From the NCBI RefSeq assembly GCF_044457565.1, contig NZ_JBITGZ010000001.1, positions 372,001-436,000 of the forward strand: a stretch of DNA of 64,000 bases, written 5' to 3'. Position 1 is the stretch's first letter. Each line of letters starts with the position of its first letter. A program made the translations under genes and the position numbers. The DNA is from Kitasatospora sp044457565 (lineage in GTDB: Bacteria > Actinomycetota > Actinomycetes > Streptomycetales > Streptomycetaceae). Shown here piece by piece: positions 45,563 through 57,460 of the stretch. Under the pieces are notes generated by a model. It saw only the letters and a program-made list of their open reading frames with translations. It made no database searches and was not told where the DNA came from.

Positions 45563-46849
45563 TCAGCCCTCGTGGCGGAACCGGGGGAAGGCGCCGCGGC
45601 CGGCGTACTCGGCGGCGTCGTCGAGGATCTCCTCGATGCGCAGCAGCTGGTTGTACTTGGCGACGCGCTCGGAGCGGGCCGGGGCGCCGGTCTTGATCTG
45701 GCCGCAGTTGGTGGCGACGGCGAGGTCGGCGATGGTGACGTCCTCGGTCTCGCCGGAGCGGTGCGACATCATGCAGCGGTAGCCGTTGCGCTGGGCCAGC
45801 TCGACGGCGTCCAGGGTCTCGGTCAGCGAGCCGATCTGGTTCACCTTGACCAGCAGCGCGTTGGCGGTGCCGGTCTCGATGCCCTTGGCCAGGCGGGCCG
45901 GGTTGGTCACGAACAGGTCGTCACCGACCAGCTGGACCTTGTCGCCGAGCTTGTCGGTCATCGACTTCCAGCCGTCCCAGTCGGACTCGTCCAGCGGGTC
46001 CTCGATGGAGACCAGCGGGTACGCGGCGACCAGCTCGGCGTAGTACGCGATGAGCTCCTCGGCCGAGAGCGCCTTGCCCTCGAACTGGTAGGCGCCGTCC
46101 TTGTAGAACTCGGAGGCGGCGACGTCCAACGCGAGCGCGACGTCCTTGCCGGGGACGTAGCCGGCCTTCTTGATGGCCTCGGTGATGAGGTCCAGCGCCT
46201 CGCGGTTGCTGTCCAGGTTCGGGGCGAAGCCGCCCTCGTCGCCCAGGCCGGTGGAGAGGCCGCGCTCCTTCAGGACGCCCTTGAGGGTGTGGTAGACCTC
46301 GACGCCCCAGCGGACGGCCTCGGAGAAGGACTCCGCGCCGATCGGAGCGATCATGAACTCCTGGATGTCCACGTTGGAGTCCGCGTGCGAACCACCGTTG
46401 AGGATGTTCATCATCGGGACGGGCAGCACGTGCGCGTTCGGGCCACCGAGGTAGCGGAACAGCGGCAGGTCGGAGGCCTCGGAGGCGGCGTGCGCCACGG
46501 CGAGCGAGACGCCGAGGATGGCGTTGGCGCCGAGCGAGGACTTGTCCGGGGTGGCGTCCAGGTCGAGCATGGCCTGGTCGATCAGGCGCTGCTCGGTGGC
46601 GTCGTAGCCGACCAGCTCCGGGCCGATCTGCTCGATGACGGCCAGGACGGCCTTCTCCACGCCCTTGCCGAAGTAACGGTTCTTGTCACCGTCGCGCAGC
46701 TCCAGCGCCTCGAAGGCGCCGGTGGAGGCGCCGGACGGGACAGCGGCACGGCCGGTGCTGCCGTCGTCGAGACCGACCTCGACCTCGACCGTGGGGTTGC
46801 CACGGGAGTCGAGAATCTCACGGGCTACGACGACATCAATGGACGGCAC
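45563..46849 (-). CDS. eno: enolase
   Basis: Glycolytic 2-phosphoglycerate dehydratase of 428 residues. Visible motifs: GASTGAFEALELRDGD near residue 38, NILNGGSHADSNVDIQEFM near 150, SIEDPLDESDWDGW near 280, the catalytic lysine in LLVKVNQIGSLTET near 335 and YRCMMSHRSGETED near 365. Length is normal. The start is GTG with AGGAGAT upstream. It also participates in RNA degradosomes in many bacteria. Confidence 0.97.
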   Translation of the reverse strand: MPSIDVVVAREILDSRGNPTVEVEVGLDDGSTGRAAVPSGASTGAFEALELRDGDKNRYFGKGVEKAVLAVIEQIGPELVGYDATEQRLIDQAMLDLDATPDKSSLGANAILGVSLAVAHAASEASDLPLFRYLGGPNAHVLPVPMMNILNGGSHADSNVDIQEFMIAPIGAESFSEAVRWGVEVYHTLKGVLKERGLSTGLGDEGGFAPNLDSNREALDLITEAIKKAGYVPGKDVALALDVAASEFYKDGAYQFEGKALSAEELIAYYAELVAAYPLVSIEDPLDESDWDGWKSMTDKLGDKVQLVGDDLFVTNPARLAKGIETGTANALLVKVNQIGSLTETLDAVELAQRNGYRCMMSHRSGETEDVTIADLAVATNCGQIKTGAPARSERVAKYNQLLRIEEILDDAAEYAGRGAFPRFRHEG

Positions 46850-47045
46850 GAGGCATCTCCTATGCGGAAGCAGGTCCTACGGACAGGTGTGGCGTCAGCG
46901 GACGATTGCGGAGTCGTTTCGACCAGAGCCTAACGGCACGGGCCCGCCGGGCCACGCTGGCCCAGGTTCCGTCTCAGGGTGTGGCCCGGCTACCCGCCGG
47001 TAGTTCACCTGGTTGCCCCACGGGAGGCACCGGGAGCCCCGCCGA
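46850..47045 (-). promoter_or_regulatory. eno upstream region
   Basis: Between the eno start and the terminator of the LysM gene. AGGAG at about 46858 is the ribosome-binding site; no clear -35/-10 pair stands out, and no gene is supported. Confidence 0.35.
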
Positions 47046-47076
47046 GGGCCGTACCGGGGCGAACCCGGTACGGCCC
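47046..47076 (-). terminator. terminator of the LysM/Rpf-like gene
   Basis: A 13-bp perfect stem (47046-47058 with 47064-47076) and loop GCGAA, 96 nt past the stop. Confidence 0.72.
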
Positions 47077-47171
47077 GTGCGCCACAGTCGCGTTGCAGTC
47101 AGAGCACCGCCGCGGTGCAACCGCGGCGCCGCCGTGTCACGGCCGTATCGCGCCCGGCCGGGACCTGGCCG

Positions 47172-48167
47172 TCAGCCCAGGTGCAGGACCTGGCCTGGGA
47201 GGATCAGGTCCGGGTTGTCACCGACGGTGTCGCGGTTGCCGTCGTACACCGCGTGCCAGCCGCCGGCGACCTGCTGCGCGCCGGCGATGGCGGAGAGGTT
47301 GTCGCCGGAGCGGACGGTGTAGTCATGGGCGGCCGGCGCGGGCGCGGCCTCGGGCGCGCTCGCCGGGTCGGACACGCTGGCCTGCACCGGCGCGGGCGCG
47401 GGCGCGGCGACCGGCGCGGCGGCGGACTCGGCCACGGGCTGCGCCTCGGGCTCGGCGGCGCGCTCGTCGGTGGACGCGGCCGGGGGCAGCGAGGTGGGCG
47501 GGGCACTGGAGTCACCGGCGAACTGGCTGTAGACGCTCTGGTGGCTGGTCCAGTACCAGGCGCCGTTGTTCTGGTACCAGTACACCTTCGCGTCCTCGTC
47601 CCAGCCGGCCTTGCCGGAGAAGACCGGGGCGGAGCTCGGGGCGCTCGGCCGGATCGGCTTGGAGTCGACCTTGGGCTCCGCCTGCTGAGTGTCCGCCGGG
47701 GCGTCCGCGGGCTTGGGCTGGACGGCGGCCGGCGAGGCGTCCGAGGAGGACGAGGCCGCGGAGCCGGTGTCGACCTGGGCGGCGGCGCCGCCCTTGGCCA
47801 GCCCCGCCTTCGCCGAGCAGACCGGCCAGGCGCCGGGCCCCTGCGCGGCGAGGACCTTCTCGGCGACGGCGATCTGCTGGCCCTTCGACGCCTGGTGCGC
47901 CTGCGCGGCGTACTGGTTGCCGCCGTAGGCCTTCCAGGTGTTGGAGGTGAACTGCAGCCCCCCGTAGAAGCCGTTGCCGCTGTTGATGCTCCAGTTGCCA
48001 CCGCTCTCGCACTGCGCGACGGCGTCCCAGGTGAAGACGTCGGCTGCGTGGGCTCCGGTGGCGCTGAGCAGCGGCATCGCGAGTCCGACGCCGGTCACTC
48101 CGGCGACGGCGATCGCCTTCTCGGTCTGGGTGCGACGACGGTGACGGCCATTACCAGCGAACAGCAT
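47172..48167 (-). CDS. resuscitation-promoting-factor-like protein with LysM domain
   Basis: Exported muralytic protein of 331 residues. Signal peptide about 1-41 (RRRTQTEKAIAVAGVTGVGLAMPLLSATGAHA). The Rpf/transglycosylase-like domain (about 42-120) has VFTWDAVAQCESGGNWSINSGNGFYGGLQF, with Glu of QCESGG as the catalytic acid, and WPVCSAKAG. An Ala/Pro-rich middle contains the segment WDEDAKVYWYQNNGAWYWTSHQSVYSQF, and the C-terminus is a LysM peptidoglycan-binding domain (HDYTVRSGDNLSAIAG). Such enzymes open the spore wall during germination. The ATG has GGAGAGG upstream. A c-di-AMP riboswitch precedes it, so expression should fall when the second messenger is abundant. Confidence 0.93.
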   Translation of the reverse strand: MLFAGNGRHRRRTQTEKAIAVAGVTGVGLAMPLLSATGAHAADVFTWDAVAQCESGGNWSINSGNGFYGGLQFTSNTWKAYGGNQYAAQAHQASKGQQIAVAEKVLAAQGPGAWPVCSAKAGLAKGGAAAQVDTGSAASSSSDASPAAVQPKPADAPADTQQAEPKVDSKPIRPSAPSSAPVFSGKAGWDEDAKVYWYQNNGAWYWTSHQSVYSQFAGDSSAPPTSLPPAASTDERAAEPEAQPVAESAAAPVAAPAPAPVQASVSDPASAPEAAPAPAAHDYTVRSGDNLSAIAGAQQVAGGWHAVYDGNRDTVGDNPDLILPGQVLHLG

Positions 48168-48182
48168 GTCGGTGTCCCTCTC

Positions 48183-48366
48183 CGCCCGCCTGCGAGGTGA
48201 GCTGTCGGGTTCGGACCGGGAGGTGGCCCGGCCGCGTGGAGCGGGAATCTCTTCCCGCGCCTGCGGCTTCACCCCAAGCCGTGGGGACGGCAACAAACCT
48301 GGTTCCCCCGCCCCTGCCCAGGGGTCTGGTCGGTTTCCCGAAACGCGGCGGGCAGGACTCGGCGTT
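48183..48366 (-). ncRNA. c-di-AMP (ydaO/yuaA) riboswitch
   Basis: The minus-strand leader contains the ordered ydaO/yuaA elements: GCCGAGTCCTGCC at the 5' end, AACCAGGTTTG, GGGGTGAAGCC, then GAACCCGACAGCTCACC followed by a CAGGCG close. Their order and spacing are those of the rpf-type riboswitches of Streptomyces, in which c-di-AMP binding favours termination. It ends about 15 nt before the start codon of the LysM/Rpf-like gene. Confidence 0.9.
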
Positions 48367-48514
48367 CCACGCTCGGGGCTCGCACTGCGAGCTCCACGGA
48401 GGTTAGACGGATCCTCATACCGATCACAAGCTCATATCGCAGACATCACATAGAAATTACGACAGTCGATTGATCGTCCACAAACGGTACAAGTATGTCC
48501 GGATTGATCCGCAT
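48367..48514 (-). promoter_or_regulatory. AT-rich promoter region of the riboswitch transcript
   Basis: Distinctly AT-rich (long runs such as TAGAAATTACGACAGTCGATTG) and located where the promoter of the Rpf transcript must be. It also contains the 3' flank of the P450 gene. No gene is supported. Confidence 0.45.
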
Positions 48515-49837
48515 TCAGATCGCCTCTGACGCAGGTCGATCGACACGCCGTCCGCGTGACACCCCTGTTGCCCGCGAGGCCTCAGGGGTGAATGCCACGG
48601 GAAGTTCACGAAGCCCTCGCATGATCAGACCGCCACGCCAGCGCAGGTCATCGGGGTCGGCGGCGAGACGAAGATCGGGAAGTCGGGTGAGCAGTGTGGC
48701 CAGCGCGGCCTGACCCTCCAGCCGGGCCAGCGGCGCGCCGATGCAGTAGTGGATTCCGTGGCCGAAACCGAGGTGCGGGTTGTCCTTTCTGGCCAAGTCG
48801 AGGGTGTTCTCGGCCGCGAACCGGGCCGGATCGCGATCGGCCGCCGCCAGCACCACCAGCACCGGATCACCGACCGGGATGTCCACCCCGCCGATCGTCA
48901 GCGGGCTCGTCGCGAACCGCCAGGTGGCCAGCTCCACCGGTCCGTCGTAGCGCAGCAGTTCCTCGACCGCCGTCCCCAGCAGCCCCTGCTCCCCCCGCGC
49001 GATCGAGGACTGCAGCAGCGCCCGCTGCTCCGGGTGGCGCAGCAGCGCGAACACCCCGTTGCCGATCAGGTTGACCGTCGTCTCGAAGCCCGCGAACAGC
49101 AGGATGAAGGCCATCGCCGCGGCCTCGTTCTCGGTCAGGTGCTCCCCGTGGTCGCTGGCCCGGATCAGCCCCGAGATCAGGTCGTCGCCGAGGTCCGCCC
49201 GCTTGCGGTGGATCAGCTCCAGCAGGTACGAGCGCATCCGCTTCACCGCCCGCGCGACCCCGCCGCGCGGACCGCCGCCGTGGCGGATCATCATGCCGGC
49301 CCAGTCCCGGAAGTCGTCCTGGTCCTCCTCCGGTACGCCCAGCAGGTCGCAGATCGCGTAGATGGGGAGCGGGAAGGCGAACTCGTGGATCAGGTCCGCC
49401 GACCCGCGCGCCGCGAACGAGTCGATCAGGCGGTCGGTCAGCTGCTGCACCCTCGGCTGGAACTCGGCGACCCGGCGCGGGGTGAAGGCCTTGGACACCA
49501 GCCGGCGCAGCCGGGTGTGGTCCGGCGGGTCGATGTTCAGCAGGTGCGTCATCAGATCCGCGCTGCGCTCACCCGGAATCCCCACCCGGCCGCTGCGGTG
49601 GGCCTGCTCGCTGTGGTGCGCCGGGTTCTTGGACAGCCGGCTGTCGGCCAGCGCCTGCCGCGCGTCCGCGTACCTGGTGACCAGCCAGGCGTCCACACCG
49701 CTGGGCAGCGTGGTCCGGTGCACGGGCGCGTGCTCGCGCAGCCACGCGTACGCGGGGTACGGGTTCGCGGCGAACTCCCACGTGAAGAGGGGCGGCTGGG
49801 CGCCGGCGGGCTGATCGGGGCTGGGCTGATCTGGCAT
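48515..49837 (-). CDS. cytochrome P450
   Basis: Soluble bacterial P450 of 440 residues. The oxygen-binding I helix is AMAFILLFAGFETTVNL near residue 240, the K-helix AVEELLRYDGPV follows, and the haem-ligand loop is FGHGIHYCIGAPLARLEG with the cysteine near residue 362. The substrate is unknown; the CYP107-like style suggests secondary or xenobiotic metabolism. No ferredoxin or reductase gene is adjacent. TACGGT (minus strand, 49844-49849) ends 6 nt before the ATG, and there is no ribosome-binding site, so the mRNA may be leaderless. It is divergent from a truncated Rossmann-fold protein. Confidence 0.94.
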   Translation of the reverse strand: MPDQPSPDQPAGAQPPLFTWEFAANPYPAYAWLREHAPVHRTTLPSGVDAWLVTRYADARQALADSRLSKNPAHHSEQAHRSGRVGIPGERSADLMTHLLNIDPPDHTRLRRLVSKAFTPRRVAEFQPRVQQLTDRLIDSFAARGSADLIHEFAFPLPIYAICDLLGVPEEDQDDFRDWAGMMIRHGGGPRGGVARAVKRMRSYLLELIHRKRADLGDDLISGLIRASDHGEHLTENEAAAMAFILLFAGFETTVNLIGNGVFALLRHPEQRALLQSSIARGEQGLLGTAVEELLRYDGPVELATWRFATSPLTIGGVDIPVGDPVLVVLAAADRDPARFAAENTLDLARKDNPHLGFGHGIHYCIGAPLARLEGQAALATLLTRLPDLRLAADPDDLRWRGGLIMRGLRELPVAFTPEASRATGVSRGRRVDRPASEAI

Positions 49838-49984
49838 GTCTTGACCGTATCCGTTGGCGGGGAGGGGTGAGCCTGGTCACCTGCGGGGTAATCCCTGTTG
49901 CGGAGGGTCGTGCCGTGTCTACGATCCCTCCGACTGGACATTGGTGGGCGCCGGTGCGGTGTCGCCCCCAGGAAGGAGCGCACC

Positions 49985-50413
49985 ATGCGAGTAGCCGGGG
50001 CAGTGGTGGTCATCGCGGTACTCAGCGGCGGGTCGGGTGCCGACCTGGCCCGCCGGTTCACGGCCGCCGGCGCCAACGGCGTGCTGATCGCCGACCAGCA
50101 CCCGGGGGTCGCCGAGGACCTCGCCGCCGAGCTCGACCGGACCGGCTGCCCGGTCGTCGGCGTGTGCGCCGACATCCACCGGCCCAGCGACGTCGCCGCC
50201 CTCGTCGACACCACCGAGAAGCACCTCGGGCCGATCGACCTGTTCTGCGTCGCCGGGCCCGGCGGCGAGCGGATCGTCTCCCTCTCCGACCTGCCCGACC
50301 ACCTGGACCTGGAGCGGCTCGCCGAGCTGCTCGCCCTGGTCGGTGAGGCGATCAGCGAGGTCGTCCAGGAGCAGCCCCACCACCGGGCCGACAGCCCGAC
50401 GTACGCCGCGTAG
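49985..50413 (+). CDS. truncated SDR-like Rossmann-fold protein
   Basis: Protein of 142 residues resembling the first half of a short-chain dehydrogenase/reductase: a beta strand and glycine loop (VVVIAVLSGGSGADLARRFTAAGANGVLIAD), the acidic residue after strand 2, VVGVCADIHRPSDVAALVDTTEKHLGPIDLFCVAG like the NNAG region. The catalytic Ser-Tyr-xxx-Lys part is absent, so it is unlikely to be an active dehydrogenase; nucleotide binding alone is possible. The ATG at 49985 follows AGGAAGGAG, a strong site. It is divergent from the P450. Confidence 0.75.
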   Translation: MRVAGAVVVIAVLSGGSGADLARRFTAAGANGVLIADQHPGVAEDLAAELDRTGCPVVGVCADIHRPSDVAALVDTTEKHLGPIDLFCVAGPGGERIVSLSDLPDHLDLERLAELLALVGEAISEVVQEQPHHRADSPTYAA

Positions 50414-50465
50414 GGCACCTCCGCAGGGCGCCCACGGGGGGCTTGCGGGGGCGGCGGGGGCGTGT

Positions 50466-51476
50466 TCAGCCGGTGAGGCCCTCCGCCGCGCGCACCGCGT
50501 CGCGGTAGCCGCGGGCGGCCGCCCGGAGCGCGGCGTCCACGTCCACGCCGGCGTCGTGCGCCCGCTGCACCACCGCGAGCAGCAACCGGCCCGCCGACTG
50601 CGCCGTCAGCTCGCGCGGCAGCTCGTACGGGGCGTCCGGCACCCCGGTGAACTCCGCGCGACGCACCCGGGAGACCAGCTTCGCCGCGTACGCCAGGGCC
50701 GGCAGACCGGCCGGCACGCCGTCCAGCACCGACTCGCGCTGCTTCTCCGCCGCCTTCAGCTGCTCCCAGTTGGCCTCCACCTCGGCGGCGCCCGCCGCCT
50801 CGACGTCCCCGAACACGTGCGGGTGGCGGTACATCAGCTTCTCGACGATGTCGCCCGCCACATCGTCGACGGAGAACGGGTCGTCCGTGTCCTCCTCGGC
50901 GATCCGCGAGTGGAAGAACACCTGGAGCAGGACGTCGCCGAGCTCCTCGCGCAGCGTCTCCCGGTCACCCTCCTCGATCGCCTCGACCAGCTCGAAGGAC
51001 TCCTCGACCAGGTACTTCACCAGCGAAGCGTGCGTCTGCTCGGCGTCCCAGGGGCAGCCGCCGGGCGAGCGCAGCCGGTCCATCACCGAGACCAGGTCCA
51101 GCAGCCGCGCACCCGGCAGGTCGTACGAACCGGGCAACAGCTCGATCTCCGGCACCGCCCCGGCCTCCTCGACCGCGAGCCGCGCCAGCGCGTCGGTCAG
51201 CCCCGGATCACCGTCCGGGCTGCCGAGCCAGAGCGTCACTCCCCCGCCCTCGCCGGTGAGCACACGAGCCAGCGCCGGCGCCGACCCGCGCTCCACCAGC
51301 GTGACCTCCACGCCGGCCTGCCGCACCGCCGCCAGCTGCGGATGCCCCGCATCGGCCGCCAGCACCCGGTCGGCCTCCCGCAGCGCCTCCCACGCCGGCC
51401 AGGAGAGCAGGCCCGGGGCGACCCGGTGGGTGGTGATGAGCAGGATCAGCTTCGGGGCCGCGTTCGTCGTCGTCAC
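50466..51476 (-). CDS. mazG: nucleoside triphosphate pyrophosphohydrolase MazG
   Basis: House-cleaning enzyme of 336 residues that hydrolyses non-canonical or damaged dNTPs. The all-alpha MazG domain (about 115-215) shows RSPGGCPWDAEQTHASLVKYLVEESFELVEAIEEGD and LREELGDVLLQVFFHSRIAEED, with the EExxE and ExxD Mg ligands. A second, degenerate repeat follows (about 225-336). Residues 1 to about 110 are an extension found in actinobacterial MazG. Preceded in gene order by the SurA-like lipoprotein, and mfd lies just beyond, as in M. tuberculosis Rv1020-Rv1022. Confidence 0.92.
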   Translation of the reverse strand: MTTTNAAPKLILLITTHRVAPGLLSWPAWEALREADRVLAADAGHPQLAAVRQAGVEVTLVERGSAPALARVLTGEGGGVTLWLGSPDGDPGLTDALARLAVEEAGAVPEIELLPGSYDLPGARLLDLVSVMDRLRSPGGCPWDAEQTHASLVKYLVEESFELVEAIEEGDRETLREELGDVLLQVFFHSRIAEEDTDDPFSVDDVAGDIVEKLMYRHPHVFGDVEAAGAAEVEANWEQLKAAEKQRESVLDGVPAGLPALAYAAKLVSRVRRAEFTGVPDAPYELPRELTAQSAGRLLLAVVQRAHDAGVDVDAALRAAARGYRDAVRAAEGLTG

Positions 51477-51657
51477 CCTCCGAACCTACCCGCCCGGGCC
51501 GGCGGGCGGCCGCGACGGCCGGTGCTCGATGCGCGGCGGTCGGCGGCCACCATCGCCGTCGCGGGCAGGGGCTCGCCCGACCGGAGGCGGGAGGGCACCA
51601 GAGGCACCGCCGCCACCGTCCCGCGCTCAGGCCCCACGCTCACCCCCCGCCGGGCGA

Positions 51658-52254
51658 TCAGCCCGCCGTGAGCCAGAGCGGTGCGTCGGGGGCCAGCGAG
51701 GCGCGGCCGGCGTCCCAGCTGCCGTAACGGGGATTGATCCGGACGTGCCGGCCGCCGGCGGCGGCCGCCAGGGCCCGCCGGACGGCCACCTGGCCGGACG
51801 GCGTCCCGGCGTCCTGCCCGTCGGCGGCGGCCAGCCCGCCGACGGCGAGCTGCCGGCGGTAGTACGTGTCGATCCGGCCCGCCGGGACCCCCTGCCGGAT
51901 CAGTGCCCGCTCCAGCTGCTCCTCCCCTCCGAGACGCTGCCGCTCGGCCGCGCGGGCCGCAGCGACCTCGCCGTCCGTGACGGTCAGCCCGTGGTCGGCC
52001 AGCGCGCCGGCCAGCAGTGCGTCGAGCACCAGTTCCGCCACCGCTCGGCGGGCCAACCCGTCGGCCTCCCCCGTCGCGTCCCCGGAGCCCGTCGCGGCGG
52101 CCGACCGCAGCTCCGCCACCCGCGCCTGCACGCTCGCGTAGCCGATCCGTGCCCCGCCCACCACCGCGACCGTCCCGGCGGGCGAGGTCGCGCCGCACCC
52201 CGCGAGCAACGCGGCGGCCAGGGCGACCGCTGCGACGGCGGTCCCACGGTTCAT
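51658..52254 (-). CDS. SurA/PrsA-like lipoprotein (peptidyl-prolyl isomerase N-terminal type)
   Basis: Exported protein of 198 residues with lipobox LLAGCG (Cys at about 20). The mature part has the SurA-like helical chaperone pattern TVAVVGGARIGYASVQARVAELR and ELVLDALLAGALADHGLTVTDGEVAAARAAERQRLGGEEQLERALIRQGV, but no parvulin isomerase domain, so it is the chaperone part only. The ATG at 52254 follows GGGAGG. In M. tuberculosis a lipoprotein (LpqU) lies in the corresponding position, although the families differ. Confidence 0.85.
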   Translation of the reverse strand: MNRGTAVAAVALAAALLAGCGATSPAGTVAVVGGARIGYASVQARVAELRSAAATGSGDATGEADGLARRAVAELVLDALLAGALADHGLTVTDGEVAAARAAERQRLGGEEQLERALIRQGVPAGRIDTYYRRQLAVGGLAAADGQDAGTPSGQVAVRRALAAAAGGRHVRINPRYGSWDAGRASLAPDAPLWLTAG

Positions 52255-52698
52255 AGCGAGCCTCCCGGTCGTGCCGACGGTCTGACGGGCGCTTCGACAG
52301 TAGGACCGCCCACCGGCACACCCGGGGACCCTGCCCCGAACGGGCCAGCCCGGCACGCCGTGGCTCCCCCGCCCCCGTCGAGCCGCCCCGGCGACGGCCC
52401 GACGCGCTGGCCGAGACCTCCGAAGGACGCTCGGCACCCGAACCATCACCCCGCCCGCGACCCGCACGCCCAACACGCCGCAGCCCCGCGGCAGGCCGGC
52501 GTCGGGCGGGCGCCGGTGTGGAGTGGCAAGTCGGACGGGCCGACTTCCGTTCCGGGCGGAGAGGGCGGGTCCGCAGGCGCACGGGCCGGCGCAGGCGCAC
52601 GGGCCGGCGCAGGCGCCCGCGCCCACTGTCCGCCGGTTGCGGCATAGTGGCGGAGCCGGCGTGCACGGGGTGCGCCGCTGACCGGGGGCAACAGCGGG
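52255..52698. other. intergenic region with an 18-bp tandem repeat
   Basis: About 444 nt between divergent genes. The unit GCAGGCGCACGGGCCGGC is present at 52573-52590 and 52591-52608 with a partial third copy after 52609. I see no gene. Confidence 0.5.
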
Positions 52699-53163
52699 AT
52701 GACGAACACCGACGTCGGCGGCCAGGAGGCCGCCGTGCACTTCGGGCCGCAGGCCACCGGACCAGGGCGCCGCCCGCCGAAGGCCCGCTACCCGCTGCTG
52801 CTGGTCCTGGTCGGCTGGGCGGGCAGCAGGGTGGCGGTCTGGGCCGACGGCCACTACGTCGGCGATGTGCTGCGCAGCTGCCACAACAGCCCCGGCCTGC
52901 CGTTCTTCGCCCTGGCCGCCGCCTGGGCCGGGCTCGCCGCGAGCCTGACGGGCGTCGTCCTGCTCGTACGCCTGCTGGTCGTCGTCCTGCGCGCCCAGAC
53001 GGCACGGTTCAGCTGGCGCACCGGTTCGCTGGCCGCCCTGTTCCCGGTGGTGCTGCTGGTCCTGCTGGTGCAGGTCGTCGCGGTGAACAGCTCGATCGAC
53101 CGGAGCGGCCGCCAGCACCACCCCTGCTCGGGCCTGGGCCCGGCGGTGGTGCCGCAGAGGTGA
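52699..53163 (+). CDS. small multi-pass membrane protein of unknown function
   Basis: Protein of 154 residues with three hydrophobic helices (about 32-49 YPLLLVLVGWAGSRVAVW, 67-97, and 110-130 LFPVVLLVLLVQVVAVN) and a Cys-containing external loop (RSCHNSPG) and a C-terminal HPCSG segment, possibly disulfide-linked. No named family. It is divergent from the SurA-like gene and convergent with mfd, sharing its terminator. Confidence 0.75.
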   Translation: MTNTDVGGQEAAVHFGPQATGPGRRPPKARYPLLLVLVGWAGSRVAVWADGHYVGDVLRSCHNSPGLPFFALAAAWAGLAASLTGVVLLVRLLVVVLRAQTARFSWRTGSLAALFPVVLLVLLVQVVAVNSSIDRSGRQHHPCSGLGPAVVPQR

Positions 53164-53171
53164 GCCACACC

Positions 53172-53207
53172 GCCCGGGGCGGGTCCGCGAAAGGACCCGC
53201 CCCGGGC
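53172..53207. terminator. bidirectional terminator beside mfd
   Basis: A 15-bp perfect stem (53172-53186 with 53193-53207) and loop GCGAAA, between convergent genes. Confidence 0.86.
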
Positions 53208-53221
53208 ACACCCTCATCCCG

Positions 53222-56881
<3,660 letters not shown>

Positions 56882-57460
56882 TGGAGTCTCTTCTTCGTCC
56901 CGTAGCTGGAGTGCCCCGTCGCCGGTAGGGACCGGCCGGGCAGCGCGAACGGCCCGGCACGCCTGGCGGCCGGGGGTCTCCAGAGTACGCCGCGCCGCCG
57001 ACACTGACGCGGCGCACCGGGCGCGGCGGCCTCCGGCGGCTCGGCGATCTGCCACGAAGTGGACATACTCCTGTCACTGCGCGTCCATGGAGCTCGCGCA
57101 GGATGGAGCACGTGCCCGCCGCACCCAACCGTGGGGGATGGCTGCAGCGGCACGGACGCACCCCGATGGGGGTCGGGTGTGCGAGGCCGGGCGGCCCTGG
57201 GTGGGGGCGCCCGCCCATTCGCCGGGAACCGTGGCGCCCTTTCCTGGAGGGCGCCACGGGTCTCGGCCTCCGGCGTTCCCGTTCCCGTCCGGTGCCCGTT
57301 CCCGTCCGGTGCCCGCTGGGGGCGCCGGCTCCGGCGGGTGCTCCCGCGGCTCTGGCGGAAAGCCCGCGCGGCCACACTCCGCTCCCTACGCTGTTGTGAA
57401 GACGGTGTGGGGACGCCCCGGAGGGGACCTGGGGCACCGCGATGGAGGGGGTACTTCGTC
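56882..57460. other. divergent intergenic region between mfd and the sugar dehydrogenase
   Basis: 579 nt with no supported gene. It holds a perfect 12-bp hairpin (57229-57240 with 57248-57259) and a 17-bp tandem repeat CCCGTTCCCGTCCGGTG twice at 57278-57311. Both lie in the leader of the plus-strand gene. Confidence 0.5.
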
